DNA from: Vibrio celticus
Lineage (GTDB): Bacteria; Pseudomonadota; Gammaproteobacteria; Enterobacterales; Vibrionaceae
Assembly (NCBI RefSeq): GCF_024347335.1
Contig: NZ_AP025463.1
Span: 992,001 to 1,056,000 of the forward strand
Direction of reading: 5' to 3'
Length of the DNA: 64,000 nt
Shown: positions 34,866-43,580 of the stretch, in pieces
How the letters are laid out: each line of letters begins with the position of its first letter
Numbering within the stretch: the stretch's first letter is position 1
Made by a program: the position numbers and the translations under genes
Notes under the pieces: generated by a model
The model's input: only the letters and a program-made list of their open reading frames with translations
What the model was told of the DNA's origin: nothing
The model's database searches: none

Positions 34866-36464
34866 ATGAATGAACAAGACATTGCTCAAGCCGTTGAAAA
34901 AGTATTGAGCAAATACACAAATGCGACAGCGTCAAACGCAAAACAGGTTGCTTCAATTTCAGGTGAAAACTTAGAGAGTATTGTTTCTCAGGCTTTAACT
35001 GCCAATTCGGTAAAGCAACAAGCACCGAAATTTGAGTCAGCTCTAAGCAGCAATGTTGAGAGCATTGTTTCTCAAATATTAACCGAGAAACAGGTGCAAC
35101 CTCAAAGCGTTCCTAGCCAAAATGTTGCGCAAGGATCGACACAATACTTAGGTTGTTTTGCGTCGATGGAAGAGGCGATCAGTGCAACGTCACAGGCTCA
35201 AGTCCAATACCGTCATTGTACAATGGGTGATCGCGCTTCGTTTGTACAAGGTATTCGAGATGTTTTCACTCAAGAAGATGTGCTTGAAAAAATTTCTCGT
35301 ATGACAGTTGAAGAGACGGGGATGGGAAACTTTGAAGATAAGCTGACCAAAAACCGTATCGCAGCAGTGAAAACTCCAGGTACGGAAGATCTGGCTACGT
35401 CGGCACTTAGCGGCGATTCTGGCTTATCTTTAACTGAATTTTCTGCTTACGGTGTTATTGGTTCGATCACACCGACGACTAACCCGACAGAAACCATTAT
35501 TAACAACAGTATTGGTATGTTGGCGGCGGGAAATACGGTTGTGTTTAGCCCCCACCCTCGTTCACGGAATGTCTCACTGGTTACCGTTGATATGATCAAC
35601 AAAAAACTGGCTGAGCTCGGTGCGCCTGCAAACTTGGTCGTGACTGTGCTTGAGCCTTCGATCGATAACACTAATGTAATGATGAATGACCCTCGAGTGA
35701 ATATGCTTGTCGCTACGGGTGGTCCTTCGATTGTGAAAACAGTGATGTCAACAGGTAAAAAAGCCATCGGCGCTGGTGCTGGTAATCCGCCTGCTGTTGT
35801 AGATGAAACCGCAAATATCGAGAAAGCAGCAAAAGACATTATTAACGGTTGTGCTTTCGATAATAACTTGCCGTGTATAGCTGAGAAAGAAGTCATTGTT
35901 GTCAATGAAGTTGCTGACTACTTGATTCATTGCATGAAGAAAAGTGGCGCCTATTTATTGTGTGACAGACAGAAGATTCAACAACTTCAATCACTAGTTT
36001 TGAATGAAAAGGGTACCGGTCCTAATACCGATTTTGTGGGTAAAGGTGCTCGTCATATCCTTAAAAAGCTAGATATCCAAGTTGGCGATGACGTGAAAGT
36101 CATTTTGCTCGAAACAGAAAGAAATCACCCATTTGTTGTTCATGAGTTGATGATGCCTATTCTTCCTGTCGTTCGTGTAGAAAACGTAGATGAAGCGATA
36201 GACTTGGCAATTAAGGTTGAACATGGCAACCGTCACACTGCCATTATGCACTCAACTAATGTTGAAAAACTGACCAAAATGGCGCGTTTAATCCAAACCA
36301 CAATTTTTGTGAAAAACGGTCCATCGTACTCAGGAATTGGTGTGGGTGGTGAAGGTCACACAACCTTTACTATCGCAGGTCCAACGGGCGAGGGGATCAC
36401 CTCTGCACGCTCTTTTGCTCGCTACCGTCGATGTGTCATGGTCGAAGCATTGAACATTCGGTAA
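34866..36464 (+). CDS. pduP: CoA-acylating propanal dehydrogenase PduP with three N-terminal helices
   Basis: 532 residues, longer than Salmonella PduP (464). The catalytic part starts near residue 95 and has the Cys nucleophile in NNLPCIAEKEV, the nucleotide motif ATGGPSIV and GAGNPPAVVD. It oxidises propanal with NAD and CoA to propanoyl-CoA. The first 90 residues carry three similar amphipathic helices: EQDIAQAVEKVLSKY, LESIVSQALTAN and VESIVSQILTEKQ, separated by Ala/Ser/Gln linkers; each looks like an encapsulation peptide. One is usual, so a triple tag is notable. The gene sits between pduB and grpU. Confidence 0.93.
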   Translation: MNEQDIAQAVEKVLSKYTNATASNAKQVASISGENLESIVSQALTANSVKQQAPKFESALSSNVESIVSQILTEKQVQPQSVPSQNVAQGSTQYLGCFASMEEAISATSQAQVQYRHCTMGDRASFVQGIRDVFTQEDVLEKISRMTVEETGMGNFEDKLTKNRIAAVKTPGTEDLATSALSGDSGLSLTEFSAYGVIGSITPTTNPTETIINNSIGMLAAGNTVVFSPHPRSRNVSLVTVDMINKKLAELGAPANLVVTVLEPSIDNTNVMMNDPRVNMLVATGGPSIVKTVMSTGKKAIGAGAGNPPAVVDETANIEKAAKDIINGCAFDNNLPCIAEKEVIVVNEVADYLIHCMKKSGAYLLCDRQKIQQLQSLVLNEKGTGPNTDFVGKGARHILKKLDIQVGDDVKVILLETERNHPFVVHELMMPILPVVRVENVDEAIDLAIKVEHGNRHTAIMHSTNVEKLTKMARLIQTTIFVKNGPSYSGIGVGGEGHTTFTIAGPTGEGITSARSFARYRRCVMVEALNIR

Positions 36465-36506
36465 CGGTTTAAACATTAATGGAGTTAAGGGATAGGCAAT
36501 AAATAT

Positions 36507-36806
36507 ATGAAAAAACGCATAATAAACGCACCAAGTTCAGATACGCTGACGATGCTTAAACGCCGTGTACCCTCGGAATTTCGTCAGCGCTTGGGTTTGA
36601 TTCGCATTGATGCAATTGGAATAGTGATGTTGCCGATTCCTGATCTTTATTTCTGTGCAGATTTAGCAAGTAAGCGTGCTGATGTGGCGGTGACTGAAAT
36701 TACAGGTTCTTGTCCCCAGCATGTCACCGCGCTTGCCATCTTTGGAGACGTATCAGCAGTGAATGAAGTGATACGCACTATTGAAGATGACTTGAACAGT
36801 TTTTAA
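36507..36806 (+). CDS. grpU: GrpU-type BMC shell protein with Fe-S motif
   Basis: 99 residues, a permuted BMC domain of the PduU/EutS/GrpU branch. GSCPQH at 67-72 is the G-X-C-P-Q-H motif known from GrpU of glycyl radical propanediol loci, where the pore cysteines bind an Fe-S cluster. This is a strong marker for a GRM3-type compartment. With PduT it gives the shell two likely redox-active pores. It is 42 bp after pduP. Confidence 0.9.
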   Translation: MKKRIINAPSSDTLTMLKRRVPSEFRQRLGLIRIDAIGIVMLPIPDLYFCADLASKRADVAVTEITGSCPQHVTALAIFGDVSAVNEVIRTIEDDLNSF

Positions 36807-36816
36807 TGGATTGAAT

Positions 36817-37401
36817 ATGAGAAAAATATTGCTGTTGGTTGGAGATTTTACTGAAGACTATGAAGTCATGGTCCCGTATCAGGCATTAACCATGCTCGGC
36901 TTTGCAGTTGATGTTGTTTGCCCTGGTAAATCAAAAGGAGAGAGCATTAAAACCGCTATCCATGATTTTGAAGGTGATCAAACTTATACAGAAAAACTCG
37001 GACATAACTTCACGTTAACAGCATCATTTAGTCAAATTCGATTGGATGAATACTGTGGTATTTACCTATCAGGAGGGCGGTCATCAGAATATCTTCGTCT
37101 AGAACCATCAGTGCTCCATATTGTGCATTATGCGATGAACCGTAACGTACCGCTCGCAGCGATTTGTCACGGTATTCAGATTATAACGGCAGCGAATTTG
37201 GTGAAAAATCGAAGGCTAACCGGTTATTCAGCGGTAAAGCCGGAAGTCGAAATTGCTGGTGGGTACTGGGTCGATGTGGATGATGACGAGTCTGTCGTAG
37301 ATCACCTGTTAGTGACCGCTCCAACTTGGAAAGCACATCCTTCAATATTGCGCAATTTTATTCATTTATTAGGCATTAACATTATGTGTCGAGATACATG
37401 A
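36817..37401 (+). CDS. DJ-1/PfpI-family protein
   Basis: 194 residues with the DJ-1/PfpI fold: ILLLVGDFTEDYEVMVPYQAL, the acidic partner region, GIYLSGGRSSEYLR and the nucleophile elbow AAICHGIQII (Cys about 118). Family members act as chaperones, glyoxalases or deglycases. In a locus that makes propanal, aldehyde-damage repair is a reasonable guess. ATG 36817 is preferred to the TTG at 36811. No encapsulation helix is seen. Confidence 0.82.
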   Translation: MRKILLLVGDFTEDYEVMVPYQALTMLGFAVDVVCPGKSKGESIKTAIHDFEGDQTYTEKLGHNFTLTASFSQIRLDEYCGIYLSGGRSSEYLRLEPSVLHIVHYAMNRNVPLAAICHGIQIITAANLVKNRRLTGYSAVKPEVEIAGGYWVDVDDDESVVDHLLVTAPTWKAHPSILRNFIHLLGINIMCRDT

Positions 37402-37476
37402 TGTTAATGCCGTTGAACAAATAACTAAGGTCTGATCTTTAGGTCATACTAATTAATAATTACGGAGTACATCACT

Positions 37477-40026
37477 ATGTTAGAGAAAGGTTTTTCTAAT
37501 CCGACTGACCGCGTTTTACGACTTAAGAAAATGATTATTGACGCGAAACCTTATGTCGAGTCTGAGCGAGCTATTTTAGCGACACATGCTTATAAAGAAA
37601 ATGAGCATTTGCCTGCAGTTATGAGAAGAGCAAGAGTTGTTGAAAAGATTTTTACTGAGTTACCAGTGACCATTCGTAAAGATGAACTGGTTGTTGGAGC
37701 TGTGACTATTAATCCACGTTCAACCGAAATTTGTCCTGAGTTCTCTTACGATTGGGTAGAAAAAGAATTTGATACAATGGAGCACCGTGTAGCGGACCCA
37801 TTTATTATCGAAAAGAAAACAGCACAAGAGTTGCACGAAGCATTTCAATATTGGCCTGGTAAAACTACGAGTGAGTTAGCGGCATCTTACATGTCTGAAG
37901 GGACACACGAATCAATGGATGCAGGTGTGTTCAGTGTGGGTAACTACTTCTACGGTGGTGTTGGTCACGTATGTGTTGATTATGGCAAAGTATTGCGCAT
38001 TGGCTTCCGCGGTGTGATTGAGCAAGTTAAAGAGGCATTAGTTAAACTTGATCGTACACAACCAGACTTCGTTAAAAAAGAGCAGTTTTACCACGCAATT
38101 ATCATCAGCTATGAAGCTGCGATTGTATACGCTCACCGTTACTCAGATGAAGCAGATCGCCTCGCGCAAGTTGAAACTGATCCTCAACGCAAACGAGAAC
38201 TCGAACAAATCAGCCAAAACTGTCGTCGCGTACCAGAGCATGGTGCAACCACTTTTTGGGAAGCATGTCAGACATTCTGGTTTCTACAAAGCATGCTACA
38301 AATTGAGTCAAGTGGTCACTCTATCTCTCCTGGACGATTTGACCAATACATGTATCCATTCTTAGCGGCGGATAAGTCCATTGATCCTGTATTCGCACAA
38401 GAATTAGTAGACTGTTGCTGGATCAAACTGAACGATATCAACAAAACTCGCGATGAAGTATCAGCTCAAGCGTTTGCTGGTTACGCTGTGTTCCAAAATT
38501 TATGTGTTGGCGGCCAGACGTCAGATGGACTAGACGCCACTAACCCATTAAGTTACATGTGTATGGAAGCAACGGCACACGTCCAATTACCTGCGCCTTC
38601 GTTCTCTATTCGTGTATGGCAAGGTACACCAGACGAGTTCTTATTCCGTGCTTGTGAAGTGGTTCGCCTTGGTCTTGGTGTTCCTGCGATGTATAACGAT
38701 GAAGTTATCATTCCTTCGCTACAAAACCGTGGTGTTTCGTTAGCGGATGCGCGTGATTACTGCATCATCGGTTGTGTAGAACCACAAGCACCACATCGTA
38801 CTGAAGGTTGGCATGATGCAGCATTCTTCAACGTGGCAAAAGTACTGGAAATTACATTAAACAATGGCCGTGCAAACAATAAACAGGTAGGTCCTGCCAC
38901 TAAAGATATGACGCAATTTACTGATATTGAGGATTTCTTTGATGCATTCACTGCACAAATCGCTCACTTCGTGCGTCAATTGGTTGAAGCGTGTAATAGT
39001 GTTGATATCGCGCATGCAGAACGCTGCCCACTGCCATTCCTTTCTGCGTTAGTAGACGACTGTATCGGTCGTGGTAAGTCTCTGCAAGACGGCGGTGCGA
39101 TATACAACTACACCGGTCCGCAAGCTTTTGGTATTGCAGATACAGGTGATTCAGTGTACGCAATGCAAAAACAAGTGTTCGAAGACCGCAAACTGACGAT
39201 GACTGAACTAAAAGGGGCACTAGACGCAAACTTTGGTTATGCAGACGGCGCTTCGGCTGCTGTGGCACCTAAAAGCTCTTTAGATGAAAAAGAAGTCTAC
39301 AATGTTGTTCAACGTTTGATTGCGGAAAACGGCTCTCTGAGCCCACAAGCGATTAAAGAAGAAGTATTCCGCCAGTTATCAAGCGCACAAACACAAGCGA
39401 CTCCTTCAGTAGGGCGTATTTCACGTCATGAAGAAATTCGTCTTATCCTAGAAAGCTCGCCAAGCTTTGGTAACGACATTGATGATGTTGACTACGTTGC
39501 TCGCCGTTGTGCATCGATTTACTGTGAAGAAGTCGAGAAGTACACCAATACACGTGGTGGACAGTTCCAAGCGGGTATCTATCCAGTATCAGCTAATGTT
39601 CTGTTTGGTAAAGGCGTCTCTGCACTACCAGATGGTCGTTTAGCCGGTAAACCTTTGGCTGATGGTGTTTCACCACGCCAAGGTAAAGATGTTTCTGGGC
39701 CAACCGCTGCGGCAAACTCTGTTGCAAAACTTGATCACTTTATCGCTTCTAACGGTACGTTGTACAATCAGAAATTCCTACCAGCCTCTCTTGCGGGTGA
39801 GAAAGGATTGCACAACTTTAGCGGCTTGGTACGTAACTACTTCGACCGTAAAGGTATGCACGTACAGTTCAACGTTATTGACCGTGAACGTCTACTTGAA
39901 GCACAGAGAAATCCCCACCTTCATCAAGATTTAGTGGTTCGTGTTGCAGGATACAGTGCTCAATTTGTGGTTTTAGCGAAAGAAGTTCAGGACGATATCA
40001 TCAGCCGTACAGAGCAGCAATTATAA
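37477..40026 (+). CDS. Glycyl radical 1,2-propanediol dehydratase with internal insert
   Basis: An 849-residue glycyl radical enzyme. Cys433 in IIGCVEPQ is the thiyl site and Gly825 in RVAGYSAQF the radical site; the general-base Glu435 follows the Cys. In Clostridium butyricum glycerol dehydratase (787 residues) these are Cys433 and Gly763, so this protein is the same up to Cys433 and 62 residues longer after it. The extra piece lies at about 587-648 (after LDANFG, before HEEIRLIL) and holds two amphipathic helices (DEKEVYNVVQRLIAEN, PQAIKEEVFRQLSSA) like encapsulation peptides. Context (PduL, GrpU, rhamnose operon, FucO) makes 1,2-propanediol to propanal the likely reaction; glycerol is the alternative. 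No choline-lyase context is present. It is oxygen-sensitive once activated. Confidence 0.9.
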   Translation: MLEKGFSNPTDRVLRLKKMIIDAKPYVESERAILATHAYKENEHLPAVMRRARVVEKIFTELPVTIRKDELVVGAVTINPRSTEICPEFSYDWVEKEFDTMEHRVADPFIIEKKTAQELHEAFQYWPGKTTSELAASYMSEGTHESMDAGVFSVGNYFYGGVGHVCVDYGKVLRIGFRGVIEQVKEALVKLDRTQPDFVKKEQFYHAIIISYEAAIVYAHRYSDEADRLAQVETDPQRKRELEQISQNCRRVPEHGATTFWEACQTFWFLQSMLQIESSGHSISPGRFDQYMYPFLAADKSIDPVFAQELVDCCWIKLNDINKTRDEVSAQAFAGYAVFQNLCVGGQTSDGLDATNPLSYMCMEATAHVQLPAPSFSIRVWQGTPDEFLFRACEVVRLGLGVPAMYNDEVIIPSLQNRGVSLADARDYCIIGCVEPQAPHRTEGWHDAAFFNVAKVLEITLNNGRANNKQVGPATKDMTQFTDIEDFFDAFTAQIAHFVRQLVEACNSVDIAHAERCPLPFLSALVDDCIGRGKSLQDGGAIYNYTGPQAFGIADTGDSVYAMQKQVFEDRKLTMTELKGALDANFGYADGASAAVAPKSSLDEKEVYNVVQRLIAENGSLSPQAIKEEVFRQLSSAQTQATPSVGRISRHEEIRLILESSPSFGNDIDDVDYVARRCASIYCEEVEKYTNTRGGQFQAGIYPVSANVLFGKGVSALPDGRLAGKPLADGVSPRQGKDVSGPTAAANSVAKLDHFIASNGTLYNQKFLPASLAGEKGLHNFSGLVRNYFDRKGMHVQFNVIDRERLLEAQRNPHLHQDLVVRVAGYSAQFVVLAKEVQDDIISRTEQQL

Positions 40027-40040
40027 CGTAAAAGTAGTAT

Positions 40041-40068
40041 TAGGCCGCGAAATAAGCGGCCTATTTTT
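40041..40068 (+). terminator. Intra-operon terminator/attenuator between enzyme and activase
   Basis: TAGGCCGC, loop GAAATAA, GCGGCCTA, then TTTTT. It lies 15 bp after the dehydratase stop and 22 bp before the activase start, and would lower activase expression relative to the enzyme, which needs only catalytic activation. Confidence 0.75.
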
Positions 40069-40090
40069 CAAAAAATAATGAGAAACGGTC

Positions 40091-41008
40091 ATGAATAAAG
40101 TCGATTACAATACAGAAGGTGTTCTTTTTAACATCCAGCGATATTCGTTACATGATGGCCCAGGAATTCGAACCATCCCCTTTTTTAAAGGTTGCCCACT
40201 TTCTTGTAAATGGTGCAGTAACCCTGAATCGCAGCAAGCCAAACCTCAGCTGATCTTCAAAGCCAGTGATTGTGTCAATTGTGGCAAATGTATCGATGCT
40301 TGCAAAGTGGGTGCAATATCCCATAACAACCCTCATTTTATTGATCGCGACAAATGCGTCGAATGCGGTGATTGTACTGATGTTTGCCCAACCGGAGCTC
40401 TTGAAATAAAAGGCAAGCGAATGACAGTCGAGCAAGTCTTGCTTGAACTAAAAAAAGACGAAAATCTATTTCGCAGAGCTGGTGGTGGGATTACGCTGTC
40501 AGGCGGCGAGCCTCTAGCTCAACCTGAATTTGCCCGAGAGTTACTTAAAGGGTGTAAAGAGAAAGGCTGGCATACTGCGATTGAAACAACCGGTATCGGC
40601 TCTAAACAAGCGATTGAAGAAGTGTTTCCTTGGATCGATTTAGCACTTGTGGATATTAAAGCCATCAATCCTACCATTCATAAAGCGGGAACTGGGGTTG
40701 ATAACCGTATTATTCTGGAAAATATCCTTCGTATTTCATTTATTACCAAAGTGACAGTACGTATTCCGGTTATCCCTGGGTTTAACGACAACGCTGAAGA
40801 GATTCTGGCGATTGGTCAATTTGCTCAGATGATGTCAAATGTTGATACTATCCATCTTCTTCCATACCACAATTATGGTGAAAATAAGTACTCTTTGTTG
40901 GGCCTTAGCTATCCTTTGCAAGGCATAGAATCAAACGCAGATGAAAAAATCGGCCAACTAAAATCCCAACTGGAATCGATGGGTTTTAATTGTCATGTTG
41001 GTGGGTAA
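40091..41008 (+). CDS. Glycyl radical enzyme activase (radical SAM)
   Basis: 305 residues. The radical-SAM cluster motif is CPLSCKWC (35-42), followed by an inserted ferredoxin domain with two clusters (CVNCGKCIDACK and CVECGDCTDVCP), then GGITLSGGEPL for SAM binding and VRIPVIPGFND. It abstracts the Gly825 hydrogen of the adjacent dehydratase, using SAM that the metK paralogue could supply. Length is normal. Its 3' two thirds (from 40450) are duplicated at 56629-57213. Confidence 0.93.
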   Translation: MNKVDYNTEGVLFNIQRYSLHDGPGIRTIPFFKGCPLSCKWCSNPESQQAKPQLIFKASDCVNCGKCIDACKVGAISHNNPHFIDRDKCVECGDCTDVCPTGALEIKGKRMTVEQVLLELKKDENLFRRAGGGITLSGGEPLAQPEFARELLKGCKEKGWHTAIETTGIGSKQAIEEVFPWIDLALVDIKAINPTIHKAGTGVDNRIILENILRISFITKVTVRIPVIPGFNDNAEEILAIGQFAQMMSNVDTIHLLPYHNYGENKYSLLGLSYPLQGIESNADEKIGQLKSQLESMGFNCHVGG

Positions 41009-41034
41009 TATGGTCATTATTGTCTAAATCAATC
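40450..41034 (+). repeat. Long direct repeat, left copy (activase 3' part)
   Basis: Nearly identical to 56629-57213, starting at a run of seven A and continuing about 26 bp past the activase stop. Differences are scattered point changes, denser near the end. The copies flank the rhamnose operon in the same orientation. Confidence 0.85.
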
Positions 41035-41850
41035 TCGATAGTTGACTCTGATATCTCTTGGTTTTTTATTCAGTACTTGTTTGAATTTTGTTGAAAAATA
41101 ATTGCTATCTGAATAGCCCACGTCAAAGGCAATGTCGGTAATTGAGTGTTCAGTGTTGATGAGTAAGTACATTGCCTGTTTAGCTCGAATAAAATGCAGA
41201 TAATGATTAAAACTCATTCCGGTAGCTCGTTTTATCTCTTTGGTCAGTACTCTGACAGGCAAATTGGCAAAGCAAGCTAGGGAATCAATGTTTAACGCTG
41301 AGGCATAGTTTTTGTTGATATGAACAAGGGCCGCAATGACTCTGTCATCGAGAGAAAGACGTTCGGTATCGACAATTTTTCCTCGCCAAAGCTCAACGAT
41401 GAGTTGTTGAAACAGCAATTCTGACATCGCTTCAGAAGTGACGTTGTTGCAATGTGATTCAAAATTTAGTCGTTCGATGATGTAGTTCACACGCTGTGCC
41501 GTTTCATCCTCGATAAACCATTCGACCGAGCCGGTCTCTGTGTTGGGTAGAAACTGGCTGAGCTGGGGACAAGATTGAAATTTATCGCGAATAAACAGTA
41601 CGTTGCTTAAGAATAAATCACTGACGTTCTCAAAAAGGTGGCGATCGCGTTGTGCGACAAAGCAGACGTAATTTTTACTAAGGCACATAGGTATGTCGTT
41701 AACGACATGAATTCCGCTGCCTTTCGAGACGATGATTATTTCTTCGAACGAATGATAATGCTCAGGAAAAGGTTCTTGGGGAGAACGAAGTTCAGTCGTT
41801 ATTGAGCTTTTTGAGTTTAAGAAAAACTCATTGGGTTTAAGGTGGATCAT
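41029..41850 (-). CDS. AraC-family regulator, RhaS/RhaR-like
   Basis: 273 residues. An N-terminal cupin (PFPEHYHSFEEIIIVSKGSGIHVVND) for sugar binding and a C-terminal HTH pair (IDSLACFANLPVRVLTKEI; ITDIAFDVGYSDSNYFSTKFKQVLNKKPRDIR). The layout and size match RhaS/RhaR (about 280). It is divergent from rhaB across 245 bp, as in enteric rha loci, so it likely activates the operon with L-rhamnose. It ends within the right margin of the activase repeat. Confidence 0.87.
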   Translation of the reverse strand: MIHLKPNEFFLNSKSSITTELRSPQEPFPEHYHSFEEIIIVSKGSGIHVVNDIPMCLSKNYVCFVAQRDRHLFENVSDLFLSNVLFIRDKFQSCPQLSQFLPNTETGSVEWFIEDETAQRVNYIIERLNFESHCNNVTSEAMSELLFQQLIVELWRGKIVDTERLSLDDRVIAALVHINKNYASALNIDSLACFANLPVRVLTKEIKRATGMSFNHYLHFIRAKQAMYLLINTEHSITDIAFDVGYSDSNYFSTKFKQVLNKKPRDIRVNYRD

Positions 41851-42095
41851 ACTTCTCGTCGCTCCCTGACTAACTGATTATTTCTGAGTGAAACGCCATT
41901 TTTATCTAGGTAGTTTATGAGGGTAAGCTTAGCAGTAGCGCTTAAAAAATAGGCGGCAATATTTCGGGAATGTGAATTAGATAGCTGTGCTCTTTAAAAT
42001 CTTGCAATGGAAATTGAAGTAGGTGGCCTTTTCTTCAAGGTGTGGCGGCAAAGGATTGCTTAGCATTAAAACATCAAGGAAAGAGGTGTACTGGT
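41851..42095. promoter_or_regulatory. Divergent control region of the rhamnose operon
   Basis: 245 bp between the regulator and rhaB; expected to hold RhaS-like and CRP sites, but none could be fixed with confidence. GAGG precedes the rhaB ATG at 42096. Confidence 0.5.
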
Positions 42096-43571
42096 ATGAA
42101 AAAGGTAGTAGCAGTCGATATTGGAGCGTCAAGCGGACGTGTGATGCTCGGCATGTACAGTGAACATCAGTTGAAAATGTGTGAACTGTATAGGTTCGAG
42201 AATGGTCCAGTGCTTCGCAAGGATCAAGCATGTTGGAATGTTGATTATCTGTTGATGGAAATTAAGCACGGCATTAGGCGCGCACTAGACGCCGGTCACG
42301 ATATTGATTGCATTGGTATTGATACCTGGGGTGTTGACTTTGTACTCATTGACAAAAATGGGGAACGACTGGGTGAGGCTGTTTCATACCGTGACAATCG
42401 CACTGAAGGATGCATGTCATCACTCATCGCCGATCTTGGGAGCGATTTTATCTACGGTCGCACGGGCATTCAGTTTCTAAGCTTTAATACGCTCTACCAA
42501 CTAGTGGCATTAAAGCAGCAAGGCCCGACCTGGTTTGAAGACGTCGAAAAGCTGCTGTTTATCCCTGACTATTTGGGTTTTCAATTAACGGGTGTACAAA
42601 ACTGTGAATACACCAATGCTTCAACATCCCAATTGTTGAATTGCCAATCTGGCCAGTGGGATGAGCAACTCTTAAAGGCGATTGGAATACCTCAACGTTG
42701 GCTTACTGAGCCAACTATGCCGAATCGACTTATTGGTGAGTATTCATTTTCCTTCGATGCTTCTGAGCAACGTTCGAAAACAGCAGCGTCCATTCCTGTT
42801 GCATCAATAGCCAGTCACGATACGGCTTCTGCGATATTGGCACTACCCGTAATGGATGATGACACAGTTTATATAAGCTCTGGTACGTGGTCACTTATGG
42901 GCTTTGAAAGCCATTACCCATTTAACTCTGCCCTAGCGCAGTCGCTTAACTTCACAAATGAAGGTGGCGCCGAGTCTCGCTTTAGGGTGCTAAAAAACAT
43001 AATGGGCTTGTGGCTCATTCAGAATGTCCAAAAAGAGCTGATGGATTACAGTTTTGCAGAACTAGTAACGCTTGCAAAGCAATCGAAACCCTTTAGAAGT
43101 CTTATTGAGCCAGACCATCCAAGCTTTCTTAATCCTAAATCTATGACCGATGCTATCTGCACTTTCTGTGCTCAAACTGACCAACCCATTCCGTCAACCC
43201 CTGGGCAGTTTGCACGCTGCATTTTTGAAAGCCTAGCGATGCAATACAAGCGGGTTTGGTTGGAAATTAAGCAGATCCGAAGCGACTCGGTTAACCAAAT
43301 CCATATTATTGGTGGTGGTATCCAGAATACATTCTTGAATCAACTGTGCGCGGATGCGTGTGGTGTGACAGTAAAGGTTGGACCCATTGAAGCTTCGGCC
43401 ATAGGCAACGTCTGTGGACAACTCATCGCACTGGGCGAGCTAGAGAACGTAAAACACGCTCGTCAGGTGGTTTCTCACTCTTTCCCCATTGAAACCTACG
43501 AGCCCTTGCACACAGCAGAGTTCTTAGAACAGTGGAAAGAGTTTCAACGAATTAGCAACGTTAATCTATAA
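42096..43571 (+). CDS. rhaB: Rhamnulokinase
   Basis: 491 residues, a FGGY-type sugar kinase. It has the N-terminal phosphate loop (VAVDIGASSGRVMLG), GIDTWGVDFVLID, the catalytic Asp region (ASHDTASAILALP) and the nucleotide loop IIGGGIQNTFLNQL. It phosphorylates L-rhamnulose to L-rhamnulose-1-phosphate. I moved the start to 42096, since 18 upstream codons do not resemble the family and a ribosome site fits here. First gene of the operon, 9 bp before rhaA. Confidence 0.93.
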   Translation: MKKVVAVDIGASSGRVMLGMYSEHQLKMCELYRFENGPVLRKDQACWNVDYLLMEIKHGIRRALDAGHDIDCIGIDTWGVDFVLIDKNGERLGEAVSYRDNRTEGCMSSLIADLGSDFIYGRTGIQFLSFNTLYQLVALKQQGPTWFEDVEKLLFIPDYLGFQLTGVQNCEYTNASTSQLLNCQSGQWDEQLLKAIGIPQRWLTEPTMPNRLIGEYSFSFDASEQRSKTAASIPVASIASHDTASAILALPVMDDDTVYISSGTWSLMGFESHYPFNSALAQSLNFTNEGGAESRFRVLKNIMGLWLIQNVQKELMDYSFAELVTLAKQSKPFRSLIEPDHPSFLNPKSMTDAICTFCAQTDQPIPSTPGQFARCIFESLAMQYKRVWLEIKQIRSDSVNQIHIIGGGIQNTFLNQLCADACGVTVKVGPIEASAIGNVCGQLIALGELENVKHARQVVSHSFPIETYEPLHTAEFLEQWKEFQRISNVNL

Positions 43572-43580
43572 GGGATAGAC

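Noticed and set aside
37477..40026. Choline trimethylamine-lyase (cut-type locus)
   Set aside because: The locus has GrpU, PduL and fucO/rha context and no choline transport or cut-specific neighbours; length and Cys position fit diol dehydratases.
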